Shown: positions 35,100-48,266 of the stretch, piece by piece
How the letters are laid out: every line of letters begins with the position of its first letter
How positions within the stretch are numbered: the stretch's first letter is position 1
Origin: Nematostella vectensis
Taxonomy: Eukaryota; Cnidaria; Anthozoa; Actiniaria; Edwardsiidae
Length of the DNA: 64,000 nt
Assembly (NCBI RefSeq): GCF_932526225.1
Contig: NC_064043.1
Coordinates: 4,579,501-4,643,500, forward strand
Direction of reading: 5' to 3'
The notes under the pieces: model-generated
The model's input: only the letters and a program-made list of their open reading frames with translations
Database searches by the model: none
What the model was told of the DNA's origin: nothing
Position numbers and translations under genes: made by a program

Positions 35100-35297
35100 C
35101 TAGACGATAAGAAAAAACTTCATTTGTGTCCAAACATCACATCCCTTTTCGCCCTTGCTAGACGCGTAATCGTCGTACCTTTCTGTTGGAGCGGGCGCTC
35201 TTGACTTGTTTCCGCCCTGCATGGAATCTTGACAGGTAGCAGAACTGCAAAAAAGACACAAGCCCGATAATAAAAAAAACATTTCTAACTCTAACAT
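35100..35297 (-). CDS. Tentative secreted-protein ORF or exon
   Basis: A 65-codon frame starting MLELEMFFLLSGLCLFCSS, a plausible signal peptide, followed by a polar stretch (QDSMQGGNKSRAPAPTER). A very good 3' splice site (CTTGTGTCTTTTTTGCAG) lies inside it at about 35247, just before TTCTGCTACC. The real unit may therefore be a short exon starting there, possibly ending at the AAAG|GTACGA donor. No homology recognised and no partner exon found. The rest of 33.9-38.0 kb shows no supportable gene apart from the weak frame at 37322. Confidence 0.2.
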   Translation of the reverse strand: MLELEMFFLLSGLCLFCSSATCQDSMQGGNKSRAPAPTERYDDYASSKGEKGCDVWTQMKFFLIV

Positions 35298-37321
35298 TCT
35301 CCTATTTGCGCAAGTATTTGCACTGAGGGTATTTATTGATAACCTGGAACCTATTTGACTTAGGAACCGGTTGTTTATGAGTTCTTCAAAATTAATTTCT
35401 TCTGCTTTATCGGTCTATCTAGTTTAGCTAAGCGTTATTTGCGTTATTTGCGGAAAAGGGTCAATTGTTGGAGTTTTGCTGCCTTTTACAGTAGATCTCC
35501 CGCATGGAATTCCCGTCCCGCGTATGATTGCATATCAGTAGATTTACAGCGGGGCTCCGCAAACAAACGAACTAAAACACACTGTAATTGGTTTACAAAA
35601 ATGCATTTGAACGGTGTCCTTAGAAGCCTTAAACTAATGTCCTTTTTGTTGTCTGTCTGGTGCATTTTCCTTGTAATCAAATGATTAGTGAACATCACGC
35701 AAACTATGATTGATCTTTTTTTCTACTCTGTTGCGGGGGCTAAGACGTTGAACCTCAGCTTGCCCTTTGCCGGCATGGAGAGTTACCTTAAGAGATAAAA
35801 CCCTTTTGTTTCCTCTCCAGAAATGTACTTTATTTCGGGAAAAAACCTTCTGATCTTCGGAACTATTAAAATGGTTACAATCCATATTTTGGAAAAGCAG
35901 GCAAGGCGAATCACGTAAGGAATACGCATTTTTGACTTTTTCTATACGGGAGCAAACGCCGATGTACACACACACACTTGAATTCGATATCAAAATCTAT
36001 ATATTTCCTGCTGTGGATTTATCTTTTTACGCATGCTCCGTTTGGTTCTCTAAGTAAGATTATAGGATTTTCTTACTTCTTTGCGGAGTTCTTATAGTGT
36101 GAATTTATACCCCATCTAGATCCCTACCCCTCACCATCTACGAAGGAGATTTTGTGGATGGCTGGGGGTGAGGGGGGTTTTCGGCTGATGGCAATTTTCA
36201 GAGGGAAGGGTTGGGGGGAAGGCTGAAGGGATCCGATTAATGCCAGACGAGCACTTTATTTTCTAATCGTAAGTTGTTCTTACCCCAATCGAACAAAGAA
36301 GGTTATTTTATCTTTTACTACTGTCGCATCCTTTTTGTTCGCTCTAACTACTAGTGCGGAATGTATCATGTGTGTGACTTCCGTCTATGACTTTGTACTT
36401 GGTCTATTCTTGCCTTTTTATCACCGGAGTTCCGCCCTTTCACCGGTTCGCCCTTGCATTGGATAGACGCGCTACGACGGATGTAGGTCTTTATAATATT
36501 TGTAATATGCCCATATAACCGTTTCGGGCCCAGATAGTTTTAGCACGAACATCTCGCCTGTTGCTTTGGGATGATTGTGACGTCTCTAATCAGCTAATCG
36601 CCTAATTATTAGAGCGCTTTCGTTCCACAAAAAAAAACTCGTTCTATACTTTGTTACACCAAAATAGAAAACAAAAATGGCATATCACACATCTAATCTT
36701 CTTTAATTACATCATCAGCAACAAGGAATAATATATTACAGGTATAGGAGATATACATAGGAAAATACGACCCTTGTTGGAACGAGCTCGGCTAGTGTTA
36801 ACGGATAGCAATACAGACATTCGTGATATATCGGAAGGTGTGACCGACACTATACTGTGACGCGACCGTAATGTCAAATCGCTATCATCCCACATTCTCA
36901 TATCATCTATGTTACAGCACATTGCTACTGATTCTATCGCTTTCTTTGTCAAATTCCACAGCTCAGGTCTGTCGGTTGGTAGTAATTTTATGTCGGGACA
37001 CTTTTTTAAAAAAGAAGATATTTATTTTGGTCTATTTCTTTTCTATTCCCTTCCTTTTTAAGTCTTATGTTATTGTTACCTCTCGGAGAGCCCTTTCGTG
37101 ACAAAAATAAGAACATAAATTGAATGTAGCTGTCGAACCTTAACTCCATTTGTTCTTAAAGCCCCCAAAATCTCATATAATGTTTGTGAGTATATAAAAC
37201 TCGGGAACCTCGCAAAAACAAGCGATTTGATTGGTTGAGAAACTCGGGATAAAATGCAATATACATAGGAGGAATATATCCTAGGAGGTGTATATTTTCC
37301 TGCGCCCCGAAATCAAGCAAA

Positions 37322-37471
37322 ATGGCGGGTGTAACAGCCGATTTTGCAAGTGTTTCCGAAGAGAAATTTGCTCTAAAGCTCGTTTTATATACTTTTAAGA
37401 TAGTGGCTGATGAGAGCCTTCGGCTGTCGGTAGATATTTCGCCACTGTCCACCACAATGGAACTGGTATAA
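37322..37471 (+). CDS. Tentative 49-codon ORF, possible first exon
   Basis: ATG in a strong context (AAAATGGCGG) opens MAGVTADFASVSEEKFALKL and continues to MELV-stop. A GT (CTG|GTATAA) just before the stop could be a donor. The amphipathic, charged composition looks more coding-like than its AT-rich surroundings. The sequence ATTGACAAAGAAACCGGGGA directly after it recurs at about 40283, so this may belong to a dispersed element rather than a host gene. No family recognised. Confidence 0.2.
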   Translation: MAGVTADFASVSEEKFALKLVLYTFKIVADESLRLSVDISPLSTTMELV

Positions 37472-38042
37472 TTGACAAAGAAACCGGGGATTCCGGGGAT
37501 TCCGATGTCTCGACCATGTTAAGAATTAGCCGCTGTTTACATATATAGATGCAATATACCATATTTTTAGAACTAAATTAGAACTGAAAATAAATAAGTT
37601 ACTTTTTTCACCATAAGCCTTACGGCGTGTGTGCTAGTCTCTACACAATCGTGTGCTGTGTTTATTTGAAAGATTCCGGACTTATTATCTTGAACTGTTT
37701 TGTCATTTAAGGAAAGGTTTCAGCTTACAACTTTTTAGAATTTGAATCGGTTTGAAATAACCGATTCAAATTTAAAGAAACCGCCGTTTGAACTATTTCA
37801 ATCCAGTCTTTGCGCTCCCATGCTGACGTCGTAGAATAACGTGGGTAACCGCTGACTTCCTGTTTTGACTAGGTCACTACTCAGTCTTTAACCTAAACCG
37901 CCTTAGGGCAGCCTAAGACGCCAAATTACGTGGCCAAGTGACTCTATTATAAACATTCTTATTTCTTCCTTTTCAATATAAAAGGTTCAAATAAGATTTC
38001 CTGTGATAGCATTTTGCGTCCCCGTTTATAAAGTAATGATTA

Positions 38043-38358
38043 TGGGTTTCCTGTGTGGTACTGATGGAGATGTTATGGGTTCCCTGTGTGGTACTGATGG
38101 AGATGTTATGGGTTCCCTGTGTGGTACTGATGGAGATGTTGTGGTTTTCCTGTGTGGTACTGATGGAGATGTTATGGGTTCCCTGTGTGGTACTGATGGA
38201 GATGTTATGGGTTCCCTGTGTGGTACTGATGGAGATGTTGTGGTTTTCCTGTGTGGTACTGATGGAGATGTTATGGGTTCCCTGTGTGGTACTGATGGAG
38301 ATGTTATGGGTTCCCTGTGTGGTACTGATGGAGATGTTGCGGTTTTCCTGTGTGGTAA
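38043..38358. repeat. 33-bp minisatellite with 99-bp higher order
   Basis: About 9.5 units of 33 bp containing TGTGTGGTACTGATGGAGATG. Two unit types alternate in an A-A-B order (GGGTTCCCTG, GGGTTCCCTG, TGGTTTTCCTG), giving a 99-bp higher-order repeat. As 33 is divisible by 3, both strands stay open (an 11-residue LCGTDGDVMGS repeat on plus, ISISTTQGTHN on minus). No start, signal or flanking exon supports coding. Confidence 0.93.
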
Positions 38359-38572
38359 TGCTTGAGATTTTATCGTTTCCCTTAGGAGCTATAGGAATTA
38401 AAAAGAGCCAAGTATTTGTTTTCATATGTCCCCAGCATTAGCTTGGGCATGAGTTGTTTTTGTTTTTTTCACTCAACTTTCACGGTGTTGCGCGTGGAGA
38501 GAGAAAAAATGATCGGCACAGCGTATTGGTCCGGGAGCCTTGGTCGTCAAATATCATAATTTCGAACTTTAT

Positions 38573-38755
38573 CAGCCTAGTCCCAGGCGTTCTTATCGGG
38601 TTTCCTGTGGTTGGGTTTCCTGTGGATGGTAAGAGTTGTGACGTCACAAGAAACCATCTCCCCGTTCTGTGGGTGAGCTCGTCCCAGCCCCCAGGCTACC
38701 TCACGGTTTATCTCCGAGCACAGGAAACCCGGTAAGAACGCCTGGGACTAGGCTG
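38573..38755. mobile_element. MULE-like MITE with 9-bp target duplication
   Basis: Inverted ends of about 37 bp with one mismatch: left CAGCCTAGTCCCAGGCGTTC onward, right (reversed) the same, ending GGGTTTCCTGTG. It is flanked by the direct repeat GAACTTTAT at 38564-38572 and 38756-38764. A 9-bp duplication fits the Mutator-like superfamily. 183 bp, non-coding. Confidence 0.85.
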
Positions 38756-41417
38756 GAACTTTATCTAATCAGTTTTGCTGAGGTGAAGACAATCTTCATG
38801 TTCATGACGACAAAGCCTATTCATTTTTCTTGTTTGTATGAATCCTTTAGCTTTTGTTGTCGGCAGAAGCACTAGGGGTAGCAAATGGTTTTGGAGAGCA
38901 TGCAAGCATGCCGAGCAATAAGACATTGATTTCTTTCTTTCTTTTATTTTTTTATTTTTTTTATCTGCGCCCGGCGAACACGTCGAAAAACACCCACCCA
39001 CACTCAATGCCAAAACTACAAATTTTGAAGGGTGAAGCTGGATGGCTAGTGCCTGGAGTTGTTCTTCGCCTTCCCTGACAAATAGGAATGAATTGAATGC
39101 GAGATCTTAGCTTTTAACTCTTTGAAAAGGGCATCCACGTCCAGATTTACCAGCCTATTTTCGAAGATTCTTGGTGTTAATTTGACGAACGTGCCATTTT
39201 CTAATTCCCTTTAAAGTCAATTTCCTAAAATCCGTCAGGTTTTTCAATATTTTTTTATTGTGGAAATGGGCTATAACTGGTAGGTCCACAGAATAAAATT
39301 TAGAAAATGATATTAATAAGTCATGGAGACGAAAAAAGCCTGAAAAAATTTCATTAATCTATAATAAACAAGGAAAAAATTACTCGATAATGATAGGCTG
39401 AGAGCAGTGCAGTTTTCAGGTAATTCAGTACAGAAAGAAAGGAAATTCAATGCAGTATTTTTGGACGCTTAATTGGCTTTCAAACAATTTAACAATAGAA
39501 AACTTTAAAAGCCGGCCGTGAAACGCACTCGCCGGTCCACGGCTCTTTGATGGTGATGCTTGGAGCATCTGGTATTCAGGGTAACTTTATGAAATAGACT
39601 CTCTCTGGTATATTCCAACCGTTTTCCTAAAGCCACGACCATTTTTCAGATACAAATAATGTGTCTGTTTCTATAAAAAAAAATGCCATATCAAAGGGTG
39701 GTCATACGATTTCTCTTTCAATATCGGACTCGAAACCGCGAAACCCCCATTTTTTTCCGACTTGGTACGCTCTAATTAAAATTTTATTGAAACTTTCTGC
39801 GTGGGTTACCTAACCTCTCAAGGCCATTCCGATTCGTTAAGGAACAAACAAAACGAGGAGAAAACAAGGAAACAATAAACTATGTATGGCAGCGACAGAT
39901 GCAAAAACCTCGTATTAGCACTTTTCAGTCGATGAGAATAAACACAGCAACGAACTAAGAGTAAATACTTTATCCTGGTTACATGTTTTTTTTTCAAAAT
40001 TAAGCGGAAGATTGGCCCGTTATTATTTGAGATTTAAAGAGTGGCCCATAAAATCATTTGAAAATATCAAGATATCTCGATGACAAGTTAAAGGAGCTAG
40101 GATACAAGTGCACCTTTGTGGGGTGGAAAGTAAATAATAAAAAAAAGATTTTTTCTTTTTAATTTTGACTCCGCGGTTGTAAAAAAGGCTCTAAATTTAA
40201 AAGCTCCGAGGGTTCTGTTAAGATGTTTTTCTTCGGGCAGTATAGATTAAACTTTTCAAGGGAAAAAGAAAATACTAAAAGAATTGACAAAGAAACCGGG
40301 GAATCCGAACATAGCAAACAAATCTTCAGCCGACAAAGCAATGAGAAATTGTCAATAAAAGACCCTTGATCTAACAGAGGTTTCTCATTCTTCGATTACC
40401 ACACCAATAAAGCTGTATGTCAAGAGTTTTTAATTTCCGTCAAGTGAAGTACTGACAAAATGCTCGTGTCACAGTAAGTCTGCTTGCTCGCTGACTTATC
40501 TCCATAGGCGCACCACTGCTCTTATAGACGCTGTCCCGATCACATCTAGAAAACCAAGAAATCCTTTTAACACGAAGGAGGGAAAGTGGTTCTCACGATT
40601 CTATCATACCAAACGTAAGAACTTTGTTTTTTAATGTAGTTTGCATTCTGTTTCGTTTCTAATCTTAAGATTTGTCTCCATTTAAATCATGTTTCGATTA
40701 TCAATTTCAGTACCTAATTCAATTAACGAGTTGGAAGCATAGTGTTAAAATACAGTACTACCGCCATCTTTTTTTCCCTAAGAATTTTCGTATATAAAGG
40801 AAACTTCGCGCTTACATTTTATTTGAGATGATTTGTGAATGAAAAAAAAATTGACCTAGTATTGTATTTTCATGAACAGTCATGTTCAAGCTCACAGAGT
40901 ACTTCAATTTACCTGAAGACAATTTCGAAATCCCGCACTTGGCTAGAAATGTTAGGAAGTAGTATAGCGCTCGCCCTGTAACGTCAAACCGCCCTTTCCT
41001 ATCGCTCAACAAGTATAGCGAAGAAAAAAAAGCCTTGTCGTCGACACCCCTGTTTTTGTTCTTATTTAATATAAGATCAATTATGTAAAGAAATAATGTA
41101 AAGTAACCATTTAAAAACAGTTGTTTTAAAGTAATGATTGGCAGTTTTTCAAGTTTGGTGCTTCATTTATCCATATCGAAAATATCACAATAGCTTTGCC
41201 AAACTAACTAATTGAAATTGATGCTTTTTAACACGTCGTAGTATTTTGATAAGATAAATGGCCGGTAGTGTTACAGCATTCAAAAATCACTCCAGGCGAA
41301 GCGAGGACATTGATTGTGACAGCTACCATACTCGATAAAATGTTGTTGTTTTCTTATTGACAAGTACACATCACTGACTTCGAGCTATTTCCAATCAACA
41401 GTGGATTTACACTGTTT

Positions 41418-41740
41418 AGCATCCATTTCCATCGACTGATTCATGCGAGTAAATGTAAAGCATCATTTCCATCGACTGATTCAAGCGAGTAGCTGTAAAG
41501 CATCCATTTCCATCGACTGATTCAAGCGAGTAAATGTAAAGCATCCATTTCCATCGACGGATTCATGCGAGTAAATGTAAAGCATCCATTTCCATCGACT
41601 GATTCATGCGAGTAACTGTAAAGCATCCATTTCCATCGACTGATTCAAGCGAGTAACTGTAAAGCATCCATTTCCATCGACTGATAAGCGAGTAAATGTA
41701 AAGCATCCATTTCCATCGAATGATTCATGCGAGTAACTGC
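41418..41740. repeat. 41-bp minisatellite, about 8 copies
   Basis: Units of about 41 bp: CATCCATTTCCATCGACTGA, then TTCAAGCGAGTAACTGTAAAG or variants (AAGC/ATGC, AACTG/AAATG). No coding signal. The surrounding 38.8-42.6 kb holds no gene I can support. Confidence 0.93.
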
Positions 41741-42639
41741 TGGATGCTACTTTATCTCTCAGTCTAGATTAAACCACCATAGAAATTCATTCTCCTCTAT
41801 AGGAGCTCGAATTTGGAATAGTCGATCTATCTTCCAAAAGGATTGTTCAAGAAAAAATGAATTCAATATTATTTGACATTTTCAAAAAAGAGGATAGTTA
41901 TGCTGACACAAAAACGATTATTAATGACATGTGTAAACTGTAAACTTTATCTTAATTTATTTATTCGCTCATTTATTCATTACTTTATTCTTGATCTTCT
42001 TTAAATAGTGTACCTCTTTCTATAATCATATGTTTTGTATCCAGTATTGTTTTAATATTAGTTTTTCCCCCTTTTCTCTATAATAATCAGTACTGTCCTT
42101 CACCTACCTGCCTCGACCAGCTTTAGCCATCTGCAGGTAGTGTGCTACTGTAAATATTGTTTTGATATAATTTATAGTTGAAGTTTGAAGTTTAACTGAG
42201 ACACTTAATCCTATGTCGTCAAAAATGTATTAGAATTTAATTATGGGTGGTTATTTTAAAGTTTTCTCACTTGTTTCTTTCAAGTGTATACGATAAGAGG
42301 GGTAGGTTGTTCCGATAAAATTCGCAGTCTCGTGGGTGTTCGAGATAAGGGACACGAAGGATAAAAAGACGCCTCTCCCTTGGCATAATATAACATTTCA
42401 GTAAGACATAATACTTCCTTCTCACTTACCCATTCCTGGAAAGCCTGTATTAGAGCAGGGTGACCAAACTTATTCCAAGGAAATCCCACTTGCATAGTCT
42501 ATTATTCATACCTGGATACTTCTTCCTGCTGGGAACGTCCAACCTAATTTTTTTTATTTGAACCTTCAAGACTTCTTTCCCAAATTGACTGCTTGAGCTA
42601 TATCACTATATCAATATTTTCAGAAGAAACACCAAGAAA

Positions 42640-42755
42640 GCTGTGGGGGCACAGCCACGCCCCTACTTGTCATTTTCTTATATATATATATATATATATT
42701 GGGAAGGGGGGCACGTACCCCGAGTGCCCCCTGCTACGGCCTTGTATTTTCATCT
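42640..42755. mobile_element. Short element with TA microsatellite
   Basis: It begins GGGGGCACAGCCACGCCCCT and ends GAGTGCCCCCTGCTACGGCC around an AT dinucleotide run. It resembles the other GGC-GTAGC-ended elements in this window. Non-coding. Confidence 0.4.
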
Positions 42756-42759
42756 TTCT

Positions 42760-43130
42760 TACCATACTGAACATATATTTACCACAAATAAGCTAGAGCA
42801 GCCTTCTCCATTTCACATATTCATCCTACCTCCATCTCACTTTTAAATACCTGTAATAACTTATGAACTAAAGAAAGGTTACTTTCATTTCACATATAAC
42901 TACCTGAGATGGCTTATGAACTAAAGAAGGCTACATTCATCTCACCTGAAATAACAACCAGACATAAACTAAAGGAAGACTTCTTTCATCTCAACTATTT
43001 AAACCTGGAATACCTTCACCAAAAATAAGCTGACAGCCTAATGTTATCTTCCTTATCGCACTGAACATATCTTTACCATGAGCTAGGGAATTTCACGTGT
43101 TCATACCTTTACCACATATGAGCAGGGTTA
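42760..43130. repeat. Degenerate tandem repeat, about 50-65 bp
   Basis: Several diverged units share the phrases ACTGAACATAT-TTTACCA, TTATGAACTAAAGAA and TTTCATCTCA. An old, decayed minisatellite. The following 43.1-47.0 kb shows no supportable gene. Within it, two copies of TTGATCGAACGT-CT lie 43 bp apart (43426, 43469). Confidence 0.55.
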
Positions 43131-44631
43131 GACTATTTGTTCCAGAATATCTGTACCGAAGGCAAGCAAGGGAGGCGCTCTTCCGTCACATTTTCGTTTG
43201 TTACTTTTGTTCCAAGAAACCTGAGAACATTGGGCTACTATCTGGTGGTCTAAGGAGATATCGAGCGTTCTCATACTCGATGGGGTATTTCACCTTAGCT
43301 GTGCAAATCTTTCGGTGAGTTCAAGTGGGTCCTCTTTATCAATTTCTCGAGTGATTTTGCTGTTCCTCATCCTAACATAGTTTTAAAAAGTTCTTATTAC
43401 TTTGAGTTAAGTAAGGGGCTCAGCTTGATCGAACGTTCTGTAGACTGTGCGAGAGCCAATTTTAGTTTTGATCGAACGTCCTACAGACCGTGTTATTTGT
43501 CATCCACTGTCGTTCCTGGAAAGTTCGCGAACTCTCTTGAGTTGCGTTGGCATACTCAGTGTTCACAAGTGGATATGGCTGTTTCAAGACTGTGTCGACA
43601 AGGCTCTCTGAAAGGTCAACTGTAATCTCGAGCTTTCCATCTTGGAATAGATCTCGAGATGATCCCACTTGAAAGCTAATTTAGTAGAGTGTGTGAGACC
43701 GTAAATCACGTGTATCAAGCCACGTGTAGTATTTGGTCTCTCTTTTAAAGGCCAATATCACGTTATGTAATCATTCTATGACCGTGGCTGGTTGGGGTCA
43801 CACCATTTCCAGTCCGGGATTCGATTCATAAGCGATTTACCAAAAAGATAAAAAAAACTTTAAAATATATAGTCATTTTTGTTAGTAAACACCATCACAC
43901 CCAAAAAGGCAACCAGTTTTTAACTGTTTGTTTTTTCTCACCATGTATGAGGAATGAGATAAGGCGATCATGCCCTTTTAGACGAAAAGATGTTTAAACA
44001 TTTATCTCCTTGTGCAATCATGCTCAGGGAACGGATTTCTGGATTCTTTTGAAACTAGACATCCCTAACCATCTTTGGATCCTTATTTTCATAAAGGCCA
44101 AGGAACTCGATTTGATAGTCTTTCGAACTAGACATTTCAAACCATCTTTGGTGTGATAGTCTAAAAAAATTACTATATCCAATGCCACACTCTGTGTGTG
44201 TCGGCAATGTTAGCCCCGCGTACGAGCACACGCGGCATCTAAGAGGGATCATTGATATATTTGCAACCGGCTTCTAGAGAGGCCGGCGCGTTTGATTTGT
44301 CGGGGCTGTGCTGGATTACAAATGATTCATTTCACTTTCTATTTTCTGTTCTTTGATTTTGCCGAACAATAATTTAGGGCTATTGACAGTTCGGGTTTTG
44401 CGGCGAGAAGATGTTGATAATTGCGGGAAATTGGCCATGTTAACCCCAGTTTACTAACAAGTACCTATTTGCTATTTCTTAAGTAGTTAATTTTACCCAA
44501 CCATATCTAGTTTTTGAAATAACATAGCTCTATTTTTTTTTCATTTTGTGCGCTAAAAACGTTACAGCTCATCTACAAACGGTGTCCAAGAAGTACAAGA
44601 ACGGAATTGAAATTGCAGCGTGATAGTCTTT

Positions 44632-44663
<32 letters not shown>

Positions 44664-46176
44664 GGGGCATATTTAAAGTAAGCTTGATGATAAAAGTGCC
44701 ATGAATCTTTTGTTATTGTTATGGACGTTATATTATTTTCTTTAATGTTATGTCAACTTAGGATACATGAGATGATTACATGCAGCAATGCGATATAATT
44801 TATGAATGCAATACAAGGTCTGGCAGTAATTCAATTGAAAAATTGGGTCTTCGTCAACATTTATTGCTTTATAGATTTTTTCATTCTCGCACGCGTTGTA
44901 AACAAATTCTTTAGATAATTGCTCAAGATAAAAGGGCATGTGAAGAGCACAGTTCACGTTATTAGCTATTCCGTTAGCGTATCTTCTTAGGCTAGACAAT
45001 GGCGTGGCCAAGAATCGCTGTCAGGTGTGTAAAAATTCTAAAACTATCGTCACATTTTTTCAGGGTTGCACTTTTAGCATCTGTGCATTGAGTTATTGCA
45101 CAATCTGTATTAACTGTTATATTATTTGCCGATAGACTTTACATTCATCAACAATCCATTCAACATTCAAAAAGAAGTCAGTCGTCTGACAACATTTTGA
45201 TTCAGTGGCACTAATTGTTCTCTGATCCGGACGGACAGGTCGAGCGTGTGTGTTTGTGTGGGAAAGGGGTGGGGGTTGCTGGCTGACGGCTGCTGTGAAC
45301 TATCTATAATCGATTGTTCACCAAGTTCATTCACGATTAATATTCCAGCTCAAGAATCTAAGGTTACACCCTGGTTAGACTAGGTTAGACTATACAAATG
45401 CCCGATACTTCTAGCTTTGCACCTCTTACAATGACACGCCACTGACGGCAGCATCGTAGAGTCTGATTAAGTAAACTCACTCACCAGAGAAGCAGGACGA
45501 CAGTAAAACGTAGGAGGGTCTCCGACAAGCCGGGACTTAACCATGTTGGTTGGCGGTTTCTGAGAGATTGACAAAGTGACATTACCCTCACATAACGTAA
45601 CCGAGCTAGCTAGCCTGAGGCCCGGTCTACCCTTTTTGTTCTATCTTTCTTCACGTATAGAAATTTCTGTTCTCGTTAAACTACAAAATTGTGTTTAATT
45701 ATGTAGATCTGATTAGCTCGAACACCTTTATTAAAATGTGAAATATTTCACAGATTTGGAGAATAGTCGTGAGAAATTCAGTAAAAAAAAAACTCATGTC
45801 GTTGTTCATGATTCAAACGTGTCCCGAGGCAGTGACAAAGATCAAAGAAAAACTAATTAAAATTCAAGGCAGAGTAACGAACACTGATAACAAACATAGG
45901 TATGGAAAAACCTAAACGTTAAGCTTTCTATAGTTCTCTGCTCAAGTCTTTAAAGGTTTAATACGAGTACAAAATTGATCATTTAATTACCTGTATCGCG
46001 TTTGTCTACCCCGGCCTGCGACTTCATTACAACCCAATTTAGGTAAAACATTCCAAAACCTCACGCATTTGTTTCAGGCATTTTCAGGCTTTTCTCCAAT
46101 GGGCCTCCCGGACGATCACCCAATTCATACATAAAAATGTCATTCTCGAGGTTGAAAGCATATCGCAAGTACTCAC

Positions 46177-46321
46177 CGCATTTCGCATGTCCAAATAGCG
46201 CTGAAATGCGTCCCTGAGATGAGCTGAAGCTTAAAGTAGATAGCACTGTCTCTGTCGCCGGTGTGCGAAGCGGAGATGCTTGCGTTATGGCCTTGCAACT
46301 CGGCCTAGCTGAGCACAGCAT
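46177..46321 (-). CDS. Tentative first exon
   Basis: ATG (46321-46319) opens MLCSARPSCKAITQASPLRT and stays open to a strong donor (AAATGCG|GTGAGT) at 46177/46176. An in-frame TAA lies just upstream. It is serine/threonine-rich with no recognised domain, and no matching downstream exon was found. It may be chance. Listed because the donor is good. Confidence 0.18.
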
Positions 46322-47049
46322 TGTTGTAGCCACGGCGAGTTTGGATTAATTAATGTAGGCGGCGTTAACAGCGTCTATCATTCACATGAAGTCGGGGTGA
46401 GCTGTGTCCCGCGGCAGTGGGATCGTTTTCGGGCCGGACTTCCCTTTACGGCCGTAAGGTGGAAATGCCACTGGCCTCTGCGATGATAGATGCCATTCTG
46501 TTCATTACAATTTCAGTTATTAATGTAGGTTTCTTTGAATAGCCTGGCGTTGCTTTTGCTTTATTTTATCTTTATACCTCCTTTATCATTATTTTTCGTT
46601 ATACATATATTATTATCGCTTAGTTGTGTACAGAGATGATGTTCAATTTGCGATATTTTTAATGTAACGTAAAATTCCATCCCTTTATCAATACTTGGAT
46701 TGTTATAATTCTTTGTTTTATTTATTCATTCATTCACTCACTCACTCACTCATTCATTCATCCATTATTTACTTTTTTATTTATTTTGAAATTTTTAAAC
46801 TTATTTATCTATTTTTTTGTGTTGGTAGAATAAATAGTAAATGAACTATTTGAACTATGTGTTCCTAGCACTTTTTTAGGCACTCTCTACTTTTTCGCTA
46901 TTGATTCGTGTGTCCAAATCATTCCTCAAATTAGAAATAATCGATGTGAAATATTCGACACATCAACAATAAATTTTCTAACCCAAATTAAAACACATAT
47001 TTATTTATGAAAATAAATGGAAGACCTATCGAAACCAAAGGTAAATTGT

Positions 47050-47300
47050 GTAAAAAAGAGTACACTCTTTTTATTTTTTTTTTTATGAGAACGTCTAATT
47101 TTCAGTTGAGGCTGGGCCGTTCTTATTTTTGGAGCATTTAAAGGCTGAAGATGTTCTTAACGGTGTTCTTAAATTTTAGTGTACTTATATAAAGATATAA
47201 TACCCAATGAAGTATTAGGAAGATAATTTTACAAATGATCAATAGCAACAATATATATGGTTGTTATTATGAGCACAATTTGATTCTGAATTTTAGAACG
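47050..47300 (-). repeat. Inverted dispersed repeat, left copy
   Basis: On the minus strand this copy reads GCGTTCTAAAATTCAGAATC, then GTGCTCATAATAACAAC, and ends near CAGCCTCAACTGAAAATTA. It aligns throughout with the plus-strand copy at 54270-54520. Here an ATG directly follows a 3' splice-like CTTTGTCCAG and opens MRSKIQNQIVLIITTIYIVA, but a 2-bp indel relative to the other copy ends the frame after 24 codons. Confidence 0.75.
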
Positions 47301-48224
47301 CATCTGGACAAAGAAAAAAAAATATATTTTTCTGATATCTGAGCCTCGGCATGTTCTTAATGCAATGAAGTGTACTGTTTTCGTTCTGCGTTCGAAATTT
47401 TGCCAGGGGTTCGGCACCAATGTTGGATGGGTGTTGGTCTTTTACAACTTTTTTTCCAACTGAAGCGCGCTAATTACACTGTTGCGTCATTCCCAAAGAA
47501 TTTACATATATCTTCACGACAGCGTGTTCTCAAAATTTGGTGAGATCTCAGCCTGGACGTTCTTATGAAAAAAGGGTCATAAAAAAAGGGTGTTTTATCC
47601 CATATCCTAACTGGATACGCATTATCTAAATATCATAGCTCGAGTAGAAAGAAACTTACTTATTCCCTTGTCGAGACATTACTGACGTTATAGCTTCTTT
47701 GTAGATAACTTGAGTGTATCTGTTGTCGCGGTTAAATTAGATACGCTCCTGATTGCTGTAGGCAAGCAAAGACTACAGGTCTTGTTATCGCGTCAAGCCC
47801 GAAGGGCAAAGACCTCCGAGCCAAACCAGCCCGGAAACCCTGCCCGAATCTGAAAGACCGTGGAAAACGCGGTAAAAACGCAGTGCGAGAGAGGGATCTA
47901 GATCTTTTTGATGCGTTGACTGTGGGATCGGTCGCCTAGTGCTGTGAACAAACATTCTCAGGATTTCACGAGTGTGCGTCACGTGATTGTTTTGTCACGC
48001 AAATTAAATGTGTCACATAAATGTAGCATAGGAGTCAGTCCTGTGCCGTAGCTGTCATGTACACTTATATCACGCAAGTAGGATCTGTCACGCAATATTT
48101 TTCATTCGCAATCTTTTGGGATGCTGATTATGATGATTATTATTATACATTGTACCCACTCTGTTGATTCTGATTGGCTAAGAGCGCGCGCTCTGTTTTG
48201 AGAATCACGCAATCTGAGGGTCTT

Positions 48225-48266
48225 CACTAATCAACTAGCTGATAATAATCAGCTAGCAGATTAGTG
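48225..48266. other. 42-bp near-perfect palindrome
   Basis: CACTAATCAACTAGCTGAT, a 4-base loop (AATA), then ATCAGCTAGCAGATTAGTG. The arms pair except for one position. It lies in a region with GATTGGCTAAGAGCGCGCGC, a CCAAT-type and GC-alternating stretch often seen near cnidarian promoters or dispersed elements. Role unknown. Confidence 0.7.

Noticed and set aside
37973-38441. ORFs on both strands of the 33-bp minisatellite
   Set aside because: Open because the unit is a multiple of three. No start context or flanking exon.
44748-45011. 87-codon minus-strand open frame
   Set aside because: It lacks an ATG at its start, and I found no splice site or known domain that would make it an exon.
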